From a virus: a stretch of 35,743 nucleotides of DNA. This document shows, piece by piece, positions 7,938-15,751 of the stretch. Position 1 is the stretch's first letter. Each line of letters opens with the position of its first letter. The translations under genes were made by a program, and so were the position numbers. The notes beneath the pieces are model-generated. The model was not told where the DNA came from, did no database searches, and saw nothing but the letters and a program-made list of their open reading frames with translations. The stretch spans positions 1 through 35,743 of IMG/VR virus record IMGVR_UViG_3300049446_000001; one strand, written 5' to 3'.

Positions 7938-9230
7938 ATGGATGCCATCAAGATGCTCGAGGTCGACCTCAAGCACGAGCAGGAGGCCGCCCTCTCGATC
8001 CAGGAGACCGCCGATGCCAGGGGCGAAGGCTTCTCCGACGCCGAGCGAGCGACGCTCAGCGAGCACCTGAAGAACATGGAGCGCCTGACGATCCGGATCG
8101 CGGACGAGAAGGACAAGCAGTCGTTCCGTGAGAAGGTCGAGGGCTTCAACCTTCACGTGAACGGACAGATCGACCCGAACCCCGTTCGCAACGAGGCCCA
8201 GGCCGATGCGTCGTTGAAGGCTCGTTCCCTCGGTGAGGCGTTCGTCTCTTCGGCGACGTTCAAGGCATGGCAGGCCGCGACGAAGGAGAACGGCAAGCCG
8301 CCACGGTTCCAGACCACGTCGGTGTTCGTGCCGGAGAGCCGGTTCCGTGGCGGGATGAAGACGGCCGGCGACCCGGTCCTGGAGTCCGACAACGCGACCG
8401 TGTTCGCTGGCGGGCCTGGGCCACTCACCACGTTCCTCGGGCTCGAGACACCGGGGTTCCTGCAGTTCCGGCTCGCGATCGAGGATCTGCTGACGACGAT
8501 ACCGATCACCACGGGCAACTCGGTCACCTACCCCGTCGTCAAGACGCGGACCCAGATCTCGGGGACGTCACAGGTAGAAGGTGCCGCGAAGCCGGGTGGT
8601 GAGTACGAGTTCGACATGGTCACGAAGACCTTGGAGACCAAGGCAGGCTGGGTCAAGCTCTCGACGCAGTTCATCGAGGACGCGCCCGGACTCGTGGCCT
8701 ACATCAACTCGGACCTCCCGTTGCAGATCCGTCAGAACGTGCAGGCGTACCTCGCCGACGCGCTCTGGGACGCTGCACAGAATCCGGGCGGTGGCGGTGC
8801 AGTCGCGGGTGCTGGAATCGGTGGGACGAACGGGTTCGACGCGATCCTGGAAGCCATCACGGTGATCCAGGAGAACGGTGGAGAGCCGAACGCGATGGTC
8901 ATCGCGCCAGCGGACTGGGCAGCCCTGCGGGCCCTGAAGAACACCGGCGGCGACGAGGACTACGTCGGCGGTGGCCCATTCACGCCTACGAACAACCCGT
9001 GGGATCTGCGAGTGGTGATCACGCCGTCGGCGGTTCCTGGTGAACCGCTCGTCGGGGACTTCGCCCGTGGCGCCAAGATCTACAGCCGCGGCGGATACTC
9101 CGTCGACTCCACGAACACGGATCAGGACGACTTCATCAAGAACAAGTTCACGGTGCGTGCCGAGCGACGTCTCGTCGTCGGCGTGACGTACCCCGAGCTG
9201 TTCGCGGTCGCCCAGACCGGCACCTCGTAG
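7938..9230 (+). CDS. Major capsid protein, HK97 fold
   Basis: 430 residues with an AAGGAG ribosome site at 7926-7931, the clearest in the head region, fitting high expression. Residues 1-75 form a charged coiled-coil delta domain (LEVDLKHEQEA, LSEHLKNMERLTIRIADEKDKQ) expected to be removed by the upstream protease. The rest matches HK97 capsids: FLQFRLAIEDLLTTIPITTGNSVTYP, then E/K-rich strands ending TKAGWVKLSTQFIED (spine helix region), and a C-terminal P-domain with DPWDLRV-like and EERLVVGV-like strands. It builds the icosahedral shell. A hairpin directly follows its stop. Confidence 0.93.
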   Translation: MDAIKMLEVDLKHEQEAALSIQETADARGEGFSDAERATLSEHLKNMERLTIRIADEKDKQSFREKVEGFNLHVNGQIDPNPVRNEAQADASLKARSLGEAFVSSATFKAWQAATKENGKPPRFQTTSVFVPESRFRGGMKTAGDPVLESDNATVFAGGPGPLTTFLGLETPGFLQFRLAIEDLLTTIPITTGNSVTYPVVKTRTQISGTSQVEGAAKPGGEYEFDMVTKTLETKAGWVKLSTQFIEDAPGLVAYINSDLPLQIRQNVQAYLADALWDAAQNPGGGGAVAGAGIGGTNGFDAILEAITVIQENGGEPNAMVIAPADWAALRALKNTGGDEDYVGGGPFTPTNNPWDLRVVITPSAVPGEPLVGDFARGAKIYSRGGYSVDSTNTDQDDFIKNKFTVRAERRLVVGVTYPELFAVAQTGTS

Positions 9231-9237
9231 CAGGGGA

Positions 9238-9280
9238 TGTGGGGGTGGGATGGCTGGGGAGTCGCTGTCCCACCCCCGCG
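9238..9280 (+). promoter_or_regulatory. Inverted repeat covering the gmd start codon
   Basis: GGGGGTGGGA at 9241-9250 is perfectly complementary to TCCCACCCCC at 9268-9277, with a 17-base loop. Wobble and G-C pairs extend it to 13 bp. The 5' arm contains the only plausible ribosome site of gmd and the first base of its ATG at 9250, so the folded RNA would hide the start. There is no U-run, so it is a poor intrinsic terminator. A role in damping translation or stopping read-through after the capsid gene is inferred. Confidence 0.55.
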
Positions 9281-10218
9281 CTCTCATCACGGGGATAACA
9301 GGCCAGGATGGTTCCTACCTCGCCGAACTCCTCCTCGAGCAGGGGTACGAGGTCCACGGGACAGTCCGCAGGTCGTCCCTGCCGAACCTCAGCCGCCTCG
9401 ACGGCATCAGGGATCGGCTGCACCTTCACCACGTCGATCTGACCGACGCCACCGGCCTCGCAGGAGTGATCGCGGCCTCGGATCCCGACGAGGTCTACAA
9501 CCTCGCAGCACTGTCGGACGTGAGGATCAGCTTTGAGGCCCCGGAGTTCTCCGGGAACGTCACGGGACTCGGCTGCACCAGGATCCTGGAACTCTTGCGG
9601 CGCATGAAGCCTGAGGTGCGGTTCTACCAGGCTGGCTCCTCGGAGATGTTCGGGATGTGTCCGAACGTCCCCACGTCGGAGACGGATCCCTTCCTCCCGG
9701 CCTCTCCCTATGCGGTCGCGAAGGTCTACGCGCACCACATGACCAGGCTCTATCGCGACGGGTACGGGATGTTCGCGGCCAACGGCATCCTGTTCAACCA
9801 CGAATCCGAGCGCCGCGGCATCGACTTCGTGACCCGGAAGATCACCGTCGGTCTGGCTGAGATCGTGGCAGGACGCTCGAACGAGCTCGTGCTGGGGAAC
9901 CTCGATGCATCTCGTGACTGGGGATGGGCACCCGACTTCGTAAAGGCGATATGGCTCATGCTCCAGGTCGACCAGCCAGCCGACTACGTCATCGCGACAG
10001 GGGAAACACATTCAGTCCGAGAGTTCCTGGCCGCCGCGTTCGATGTGGTCGGCCTGGACTGGCGGGACTACGTGAAGACCGATCCACGCTACCTCCGCCC
10101 GCTGGATCCTCCGGTGCTGCTGGGCGATGCATCGAAAGCCCAGCGCGAGCTCGGTTGGAAGCCGGAGGTCAGCTTCTCCGAGATCGTTCACATGATGGTT
10201 GCCGCAGATCTGAAGTGA
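9250..10218 (+). CDS. gmd: GDP-mannose 4,6-dehydratase
   Basis: 322 residues, slightly shorter than the usual 340-370. It converts GDP-D-mannose to GDP-4-keto-6-deoxymannose with bound NADP. The Rossmann glycine motif GITGQDGSYLAE lies at residues 15-26, followed by NLAALSDV (84-91), the catalytic SSE at 130-132 and the Tyr-Lys pair Y154-A-V-A-K158. LFNHESERRG (181-190) is a family hallmark, as is DWGWAPDFVKA in the C-terminal half. It is the first gene of the sugar cassette and lies directly after the capsid gene. The start codon sits in a strong hairpin. The product feeds the synthase at 10802. Confidence 0.93.
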   Translation: MAGESLSHPRALITGITGQDGSYLAELLLEQGYEVHGTVRRSSLPNLSRLDGIRDRLHLHHVDLTDATGLAGVIAASDPDEVYNLAALSDVRISFEAPEFSGNVTGLGCTRILELLRRMKPEVRFYQAGSSEMFGMCPNVPTSETDPFLPASPYAVAKVYAHHMTRLYRDGYGMFAANGILFNHESERRGIDFVTRKITVGLAEIVAGRSNELVLGNLDASRDWGWAPDFVKAIWLMLQVDQPADYVIATGETHSVREFLAAAFDVVGLDWRDYVKTDPRYLRPLDPPVLLGDASKAQRELGWKPEVSFSEIVHMMVAADLK

Positions 10219-10805
10219 TGGCGCCTCGCTTCGTCATCACAGGGACCGGCAGACACGGCTCGCGCTACGTCGCGGATGTCCTCACGGCCTCGGGTATCCG
10301 GACCGGACACGAGAAGTGGTGGAACAGCGTCGGCGCAGAGAACGACGGCTATGTCGGGGAATCGTCGTGGCTTGCGGCACCGCATCTGGCCGAGTTCGAC
10401 GGCGTCGTGTTCCATCAGCTCCGTAACCCTTTGCTGGTGGTGAACTCTCTCGTCAAGTTCCCCGAGCCATCACGCGAGGATGCGGTACGCCGTCGGACGG
10501 TGTCGTTATGCGGAGACCCGATCGAGCAGGCGATCCAGATGGTGCTTCATTGGCGCCGGATCTGTGATGCCGCGAGCAGCGCTCGGTGGCGCCTTGAGGA
10601 CTTCTCGGGCGAGATCGTGATGATGATCGCCAAGCGCGTCTGGTGTCCGGTGCTTCCTACCGACGTCGTCGAGGCGATCACGATCACGCCGAGGGATGTC
10701 AACGCTCACACGAGCAGGCCGCGTCTGGAGTGGAGCGACCTCCCTGCGGGGCCCGAGACGACCGCCTTGCGGAGGGCCGCGGAGAAGGACGGGTACTACC
10801 CTTGA
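10218..10805 (+). CDS. Sulfotransferase-like P-loop protein
   Basis: 195 residues starting at ATG 10218, one base overlap with gmd. The N-terminus FVITGTGRHGSRYVADVL (residues 5-22) has the glycine/serine loop that binds the 5'-phosphosulfate of PAPS in sulfotransferases. QLRNPLLVVNSL (67-78) matches the 3'-phosphate-binding R...S segment of that fold. Residues GESSWLAAPHL between them are also typical of small phage and bacterial members. Its place between the two GDP-fucose genes suggests it modifies the same glycan. A nucleoside kinase-like P-loop activity is the main alternative, since the substrate cannot be read from sequence. Confidence 0.65.
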   Translation: MAPRFVITGTGRHGSRYVADVLTASGIRTGHEKWWNSVGAENDGYVGESSWLAAPHLAEFDGVVFHQLRNPLLVVNSLVKFPEPSREDAVRRRTVSLCGDPIEQAIQMVLHWRRICDAASSARWRLEDFSGEIVMMIAKRVWCPVLPTDVVEAITITPRDVNAHTSRPRLEWSDLPAGPETTALRRAAEKDGYYP

Positions 10806-11731
10806 GATGCTTGGTGACCGGTGGAGGCGGGTTCCTGGGCAGGGTGGTCGTGCGTCAGCTGATGACGTTCGGCCACGAGGTCCACTCGCCGCGGAGTTGG
10901 GTCTACGACCTGCGGAAGCGGCAGAAGGTCGAGCAGATGCTCCAGGACATCTCCCCGGAGATCGTCGTGCACCTCGCTGCGGTCGTGGGGGGGATCGGGG
11001 TCAACCAGGCCCGCCCCGGTCGGCTGTTCTACGACAACGTCATCATGGGCGTCGAGCTCATGGAGCAGGCGCGCCGCGCAGGGGTGAGCAAGTTCGTCAC
11101 GATTGGGACGGCGTGCGAGTACCCCGCAGACGCCCCGGTGCCGTTGACGGAGGAGGGCATCTGGGACGGCTACCCCGCCCTTGCCACCGCTCCGTACGGG
11201 ATGGCGAAGAAGGCTCTTCTGGTTCAGGGCCAGGCGTACCGGCAGGAATACGGGCTCAACGCCATCCACCTCATCCCGACGAACCTCTACGGGCCTGGGG
11301 ACAACTTCGACTCGGACACCGGCCATGTCGTCGCCGGCATGATCCGCAAGCTCTCCGACGCCGTCGACAACAAGGACTCCAGCGTCACCCTCTGGGGGAC
11401 TGGTCGTCCCACGCGGGATTTCCTCTACGTCGACGATGCCGCTCGAGGGATCGCCTTGGCGACGGAGGACTACGACGACCCCGAACCGCTCAACATCGGC
11501 ACCGGCGAGGAGCTATCGATCGGTGAGCTCGCTCTCATGGTGTCGCAGTTGTGCGGGTTCTACGGGGAGATCGTGTGGGATGCCAGCTTCCCCGACGGGA
11601 CGCCTCGGCGTTGTCTCGATACCTCGCGAGCCCGAACGTTGATCGGGTTCGAGCCGGTGGTGCTGCTGGACGAGGGGCTTCGGAGCACCGTGCAGTGGTA
11701 TCAGGCGAAAGACCGCAGCCCTGCGGTCTGA
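10802..11731 (+). CDS. fcl: GDP-L-fucose synthase
   Basis: 309 residues. It epimerises and reduces GDP-4-keto-6-deoxymannose to GDP-L-fucose using NADPH. N-terminal TGGGGFLG (residues 6-13) binds the cofactor; TACEYP (103-108) carries the family cysteine C105, with Thr in place of the usual Ser. The catalytic Y132-G-M-A-K136 pair, NLYGPGDNFD (161-170), H175 in GHVVAGMIRK and WGTGRPTRDFLYVDD (198-212) are all present. The start is TTG 10802, whose last two bases are the first two of the preceding stop TGA. No ATG is available in frame. This strict coupling supports a stoichiometric pathway with gmd. Confidence 0.9.
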   Translation: MRCLVTGGGGFLGRVVVRQLMTFGHEVHSPRSWVYDLRKRQKVEQMLQDISPEIVVHLAAVVGGIGVNQARPGRLFYDNVIMGVELMEQARRAGVSKFVTIGTACEYPADAPVPLTEEGIWDGYPALATAPYGMAKKALLVQGQAYRQEYGLNAIHLIPTNLYGPGDNFDSDTGHVVAGMIRKLSDAVDNKDSSVTLWGTGRPTRDFLYVDDAARGIALATEDYDDPEPLNIGTGEELSIGELALMVSQLCGFYGEIVWDASFPDGTPRRCLDTSRARTLIGFEPVVLLDEGLRSTVQWYQAKDRSPAV

Positions 11732-11734
11732 CCG

Positions 11735-12487
11735 GTGATCTCGCTCTGCTGTCCGACTCGGGGCAGACCGGGACGGTTCGCGACGATGCTTCGCTCGGCA
11801 AGGGCCACCGCCAAGCGGCCCTTCGAGGTCTGCGCCTGGCTGGACGACGACGATCCGTCGGTCTATCCCACCGATCCGATCGTCCGATACGGTTCGGGGC
11901 CGCGCCCGTACGTCGACGGGAGCCTCTGTACGTCGGGACTCTGGACGAAGGCATGGGATCTCGCCACCGGGGACATCGCGATGCTCGCCGCCGATGACAT
12001 CCTGTTCCACACGCCGGGCTGGGACGTCGCGGTGGAAGAGGCGATGGCGGCGGTTCCGGACCGGATCGTCATGGTCTACGCGGACGACGGGACGAGGCGG
12101 AAGGCGCCCGTCAACCCGTTCGTGCATCGTCGTTGGATCGAGGCCGCTGGGTTCACGCCCGACGGGTGGCAAGGGTGGTTCGCAGACGAGTGGGTGTGGA
12201 CCTTGGCCGCCAACCTCGGCCGCGTGAAGTTCCTCAAGCAGGTGCGGATCGCGCATTTCCATCGACCGAGGTCGGATGCCACCTATCGGGATGGTGAGGC
12301 AGCGCGGGAGGCTGTGGGAGGTTGGCGGGGGATGCGCGAACGGTTCTACGAGCCCGACATGGTCAGACGGCGTGACGTGCAGTTGGAACACCTGGCGTCG
12401 CTGATGACCTCCGGGCCGTTGCCATTGCCGGATCCCGTTCCTGATTGGTTGAGTGAATCGGTGACGCTGTCCCTGGCGGCGCGGTGA
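11735..12487 (+). CDS. GT-A-like glycosyltransferase
   Basis: 250 residues from GTG 11735, four bases after fcl. The N-terminus ISLCCPTRGRPGRF is typical of GT2-type enzymes. WLDDDDPSVY at residues 35-44 and AADDILF at 85-91 are the two acidic motifs that bind the metal and nucleotide-sugar; the second is the DXD-like site. W180-region WFADEWVW may hold the catalytic acid. There is no membrane segment, so a soluble acceptor such as a phage protein is possible. It overlaps the next glycosyltransferase by 4 bp. Donor identity is unknown; GDP-fucose is a guess from context, although most fucosyltransferases belong to other fold families. Confidence 0.75.
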   Translation: MISLCCPTRGRPGRFATMLRSARATAKRPFEVCAWLDDDDPSVYPTDPIVRYGSGPRPYVDGSLCTSGLWTKAWDLATGDIAMLAADDILFHTPGWDVAVEEAMAAVPDRIVMVYADDGTRRKAPVNPFVHRRWIEAAGFTPDGWQGWFADEWVWTLAANLGRVKFLKQVRIAHFHRPRSDATYRDGEAAREAVGGWRGMRERFYEPDMVRRRDVQLEHLASLMTSGPLPLPDPVPDWLSESVTLSLAAR

Positions 12488-14004
12488 ACGATGACACGCT
12501 CGTCGCCGTCCATTGTTACAGCGGCGACGCTGACAACGTCCGTGCTTTCATGCCCCAGTATCTGCACCACGGTTGTCCGGTTGTGGTGCTCTCGCCCCGA
12601 GACGCACCCGTGCGTATCGAAGGCGTCGACTGCCGTTCCGCCGGCAGGCGCGGCTACTACGGTCAGGCCTCGCTCGACCGCCAGCGCGAGCACCTGAAGA
12701 TCCTGCTGGAGTATCCACAGCGATACTTCCTGCTGAACGATGCGGATTCGTTCTGCCTCTCACCGGAGATCCCCAGGTACCTCTATGAGAACGCCGAAGG
12801 GACGATCTGGTCGACGGAGGTCAAGGAACCCAGGCCCCATCCCTCGCCCTATCCGAAGCTCGGCTTTCACCCGCCGTACTTCATGACCCGGGAGGTCATC
12901 GAGCGGCTGCTGGCCGTGGGGCCGATCAAGGCGCACCCGATCACGCCGTTCATCGACTGGATGATGGTCGCGCTCGCGTGCGAGGCCGGCGTGGCGCACA
13001 GGTCGTTCCCGGACGGTCGCTCGTTCCCCGCGTGGAAGCACGGCCCGATCCCCGAGACCACCGAACTCGGACACAACTACGTCCACCGCGAGGACACACG
13101 CGGGATGGATGGGGCGCGTCGGATGGTCCAGCAGGTCCAGCGGGGCGTCGTGTTCGTCCATTCGGTGAAGCATCCTCACGTCCGCGACCAGCTCGTCCAC
13201 GCCTACGAACTTCGTCAGCGCAGGGAGGCCTTGAGACCGCCCAGGCTGCGACCTGCCCCCCGGGCCCCGTCTACCCCCCCAGACGGCCAACTGAGCGTCT
13301 TGGTGGCCTTCAGGGACCAGAGCCCCGACGGGCACCGTACGAGGCTCTGGGACGTGATCCGGGGGCTCCTGCGCCAGCAGATGCCGGGCGCCGAGGTGCT
13401 TGTCGGGACCGACGACCACGTCCCGTTCTGCAAGACGATCGCGATCAACCGAGCCGCGGCGCAGGCGTCGGGAAACGTCTTCTACATCCTCGATGCGGAT
13501 TCATGGGTCCCCGCTTGGCAGGTACGTGAGGCTCACGCCTGGGTGGACAGCGTGGCCTGGGCGAAGCCGTGGAGCATGAAGTACAAGCTCGGTCCTGAAG
13601 CGACCGCGACCGTTCTGCGGGGGGGATGGGACGGGACCTTCCGCGATGAGTGGCGCCGGGAGCTCGAGCACAGGGGCGGATACATCCCTGCGCCCCCGCT
13701 GGTCGTGTCGCGGGCAGCCTTCGAGGCGGTCGGCGGGATGGACGAGCGGTTCAAGGGCTGGGGCTCGGAGGACGTCGCGTTCTCCCAGGCCCTCTCGGCG
13801 TTGTTCGGTCGGCCGAAGATCATCCGGGGGAACTGCGTGCATCTGCATCACCCCCGGATCGGTCGCTCGGGACGCGATCTGTGGGAAGGGCAGGAAGGGT
13901 ACGCCCACATCGCCCCGCTCGCCGCCGAATACCGCCGCGCCTCCCACTCCGCCGCAGCGATGCGCGAGCTCATCCAGGCACGCGGGGTCAAGGAGATGGC
14001 ATGA
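12484..14004 (+). CDS. Two-domain glycosyltransferase
   Basis: 506 residues from GTG 12484. Two catalytic-looking GT-A units are joined by a proline-rich linker (RPPRLRPAPRAPSTPP, near residue 250). Unit 1, residues 1-240, carries LLNDADSF with D86/D88 as the DXD motif. Unit 2, from about residue 269, begins LSVLVAFRDQSPDG, has ILDADSW near 335-341 and GGMDERFKGWGSEDVAF near 416-432, the signature of the galactosyltransferase-type GT-A C-terminal domain (Glyco_transf_7C). The protein could add two successive sugars. It shares ATGA with the neck gene downstream, so the cassette is welded into the virion operon. Confidence 0.8.
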   Translation: MNDDTLVAVHCYSGDADNVRAFMPQYLHHGCPVVVLSPRDAPVRIEGVDCRSAGRRGYYGQASLDRQREHLKILLEYPQRYFLLNDADSFCLSPEIPRYLYENAEGTIWSTEVKEPRPHPSPYPKLGFHPPYFMTREVIERLLAVGPIKAHPITPFIDWMMVALACEAGVAHRSFPDGRSFPAWKHGPIPETTELGHNYVHREDTRGMDGARRMVQQVQRGVVFVHSVKHPHVRDQLVHAYELRQRREALRPPRLRPAPRAPSTPPDGQLSVLVAFRDQSPDGHRTRLWDVIRGLLRQQMPGAEVLVGTDDHVPFCKTIAINRAAAQASGNVFYILDADSWVPAWQVREAHAWVDSVAWAKPWSMKYKLGPEATATVLRGGWDGTFRDEWRRELEHRGGYIPAPPLVVSRAAFEAVGGMDERFKGWGSEDVAFSQALSALFGRPKIIRGNCVHLHHPRIGRSGRDLWEGQEGYAHIAPLAAEYRRASHSAAAMRELIQARGVKEMA

Positions 14005-14375
14005 CCATCGACACCTCAAGGTATCGGGAGAACCTGGCCCGTCTTCCGCTGGCGTTCCCGTCGCTGGTGACCATCGAGATCCCCACGATCAGCCGGGACC
14101 TCGAGGGAGGCGAAGACGACACCGGAGGAAGGACCGTCCGCTATGCCGACGTTCCCTGTCAGTTCGCCGATACCGGTGCCACCTTCACCGATGAGAACCG
14201 CGTCATCACGGGCACGTTCGAGGACAGCTACCGGTCCGTCTTCCTCCTGGGTGACTGGGCGATCGAGCTGAGCGATGTCCTCGTGCACGACGCGGAGGAA
14301 TGGGACATCCGAGCGGTCCGCCGTGATGATTGGGCAATCGTCACGCATCTGGAGATCGAGAAGAGGAACCCGTGA
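14001..14375 (+). CDS. Head closure (neck) protein
   Basis: 124 residues, starting at ATG 14001 with a 4-bp overlap to the glycosyltransferase. The beta-rich sequence has YADVPCQFADTGA, a middle loop, VFLLGDWAIELSDVLVHDAEEWDIRAV and a closing beta strand. This fits the small beta-barrel head-closure/stopper proteins that dock on the head-tail connector. Such genes commonly precede the gp10-like and terminator genes, as here. The family call is from pattern and order, not from a specific motif. Confidence 0.6.
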   Translation: MTIDTSRYRENLARLPLAFPSLVTIEIPTISRDLEGGEDDTGGRTVRYADVPCQFADTGATFTDENRVITGTFEDSYRSVFLLGDWAIELSDVLVHDAEEWDIRAVRRDDWAIVTHLEIEKRNP

Positions 14376-14740
14376 TCTCGATCAGCGTCGAAGGACTCAC
14401 GAACGCGCTCGAAAGGATCGGAGCGATCGAGGCCCGCGTTGCCCTGGCTGCAAAGCCGATGGCTGAGGCCGTTGCGGATCCGGTCCTGGCTCGTGCCCAA
14501 GCGCTGGTGCCGGTCGATACCGGACACCTTCACGACTCCTTGCAGACGAGACCTGACCCCGAGGATCCGACCGCGGTCCTCGTTGGGACAGATGTGGAGT
14601 ACGCACGCTTCCCCGAGTACGGGACGGTGAACATGGCCGCCGAGCCCTATCTCCGACCCGCCGCTGAAGCTGGTTCCGCGTCCGCAGGCAAGCTCGCTGG
14701 GCTCGTGCTGCTCCGAGCGATAGGACGGTTCGGGCTATGA
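14372..14740 (+). CDS. HK97 gp10-like neck/tail completion protein
   Basis: 122 residues from GTG 14372, which overlaps the previous stop. The family signature is clear: a helix (GLTNALERIGAIE), then ARAQALVPVDTGHLHDSLQT, VGTDVEYARFPEYGTVNMAAEPYLRPA. The VDTG...YA...EYGT...PYLRPA series is diagnostic of HK97 gp10-like proteins, which act at the head-tail joint or tail completion. The next gene overlaps by 4 bp. Confidence 0.88.
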   Translation: MISISVEGLTNALERIGAIEARVALAAKPMAEAVADPVLARAQALVPVDTGHLHDSLQTRPDPEDPTAVLVGTDVEYARFPEYGTVNMAAEPYLRPAAEAGSASAGKLAGLVLLRAIGRFGL

Positions 14741-15108
14741 CGCTCGAGTCGGACATCGTCGACCAGATGGAGATTGACCTCGGTCACTCGCGCATCTTCC
14801 CGGCACCGTTGCCTCAAGGGACCGTGCTTCCTGCCGTGGTCTACCAGCGGATCCTCACAGGACGGTTGCGGGGTCACGAGGGCACGGTGCTCGTCGGTCC
14901 CCTGATCCAGTTCACCTGCTGGGGTCATAGCGCCAGAGACGCCAATGAGCTCGGGCGCGAGGTCACGGCCTCGTGGGAGAACCGTCTGGGCGAAGCCCTG
15001 GTGGAGGACACCCGCGACTCGTACGAGCCCGCAGCGAAGCTCTACCGCCGTGACGTCGACGTCCGGCTGTGGGCTTCGCTCGAAGAAGAACTCGCCGAGC
15101 TGAGCTAA
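14737..15108 (+). CDS. Tail terminator-like protein
   Basis: 123 residues. N-terminal helix (TLESDIVDQMEIDL), then LPAVVYQRI, LVGPLIQFTCWGHSARDANELGREVTASWENRLG and a final beta strand (LYRRDVDVRLWASL). This alpha/beta arrangement and its place between a gp10-like gene and the tail tube gene match tail terminators, which cap the tail tube at the head end. The assignment rests mostly on order and fold pattern. Confidence 0.65.
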   Translation: MTLESDIVDQMEIDLGHSRIFPAPLPQGTVLPAVVYQRILTGRLRGHEGTVLVGPLIQFTCWGHSARDANELGREVTASWENRLGEALVEDTRDSYEPAAKLYRRDVDVRLWASLEEELAELS

Positions 15109-15198
15109 CCGCTCGGCACGCTCTCAAGGAGGGACCGCCTATCGCGTGAGCCTGTAGTGCCGGGGTACTGACAGCACGGACAGAAAGGGGAACACCAG
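15109..15198 (+). other. Short gap before the tail tube gene
   Basis: 90 bases with no ORF of note. They hold AAGGAGGGA at 15128-15136, a ribosome-site-like sequence with no usable start nearby, and the tail tube ribosome site. I see no clear -35/-10 pair. Confidence 0.25.
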
Positions 15199-15618
15199 AT
15201 GGGTGCATCATTGGCACAGGGCTGCACGATCGACTTCAACGGAGCGGTGGCCTTCGTCACGAACATCCAGGGTCTTGGCCCGGAGAACTCCGACGTCGAC
15301 GTGACGTCGCACTCGAGCATGAACCAGACCCGCGAGTTCATCGCTGGTCTGATCGACCCGGGCGAGGTCACACTGGACCTCGACTTCGACTACGCCGACG
15401 GGGGCCAGCAGGGGCTATTCGACAATGCGCTCGCTGCTGCGTCGGACCCGACCGGTTCCACGCAGACGCTCACGATCACGCTTCCCGACGGCTCCTCGAC
15501 CTTCACGGTCGACGCCTACGTGAAGAGCTTCAAGATCTCACTGCCGGCCGATGGTTCGGCGCAGACGGCCGTGGCCGTTCTGAGGACTACCGGTCCGGTC
15601 GCGGCTGGCTTCAGCTAG
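15199..15618 (+). CDS. Major tail (tube) protein
   Basis: 139 residues, preceded by AAAGGGGA at 15184-15191. The compact beta-rich sequence has DVDVTSHSSMNQTREFIAGLIDPGEVTLDLDFDY and KSFKISLPADGSAQTAVAVLRTTG. That combination, with a conserved T...H...R.....GL.D.G.V...L.F, is typical of siphoviral tail tube proteins. Hexameric rings stack to make the tube on the tape measure. It has its own upstream gap (15109-15198) and a terminator-like hairpin afterwards, both fitting a highly expressed gene. There is no C-terminal Ig domain. Confidence 0.85.
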   Translation: MGASLAQGCTIDFNGAVAFVTNIQGLGPENSDVDVTSHSSMNQTREFIAGLIDPGEVTLDLDFDYADGGQQGLFDNALAAASDPTGSTQTLTITLPDGSSTFTVDAYVKSFKISLPADGSAQTAVAVLRTTGPVAAGFS

Positions 15619-15640
15619 GCCAGACGGGATTAGGAAATCG

Positions 15641-15677
15641 GGAGGGCTCACGGCTTACCGCAGGCCGTGGGCTCTCC
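15641..15677 (+). terminator. Terminator-like hairpin after the tail tube gene
   Basis: GGAGGGCTCACGGC at 15641-15654 pairs with GCCGTGGGCTCTCC at 15664-15677 over 14 positions, two of them G-U, with a 9-base loop. It is followed by TTGCACTT, only weakly U-rich. It lies 23 bases after the tail tube stop, where partial termination would keep tube mRNA far above that of downstream tail genes. Confidence 0.6.
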
Positions 15678-15751
15678 TTGCACTTCCCGCACTACCAGCA
15701 CGTCCAGCACGTCCCGCGAGAGGCCCGCTGAGGCCGGATCGGAGTTGCACC

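Noticed and set aside
9148-10011. Minus-strand frame opposite the capsid end and gmd
   Set aside because: Low-complexity Arg/His/Val sequence, a shadow of two confidently identified genes.
15691-15712. Tandem CAGCACGTC copies before the tail chaperone gene
   Set aside because: Only two adjacent units; too short to call a functional repeat.
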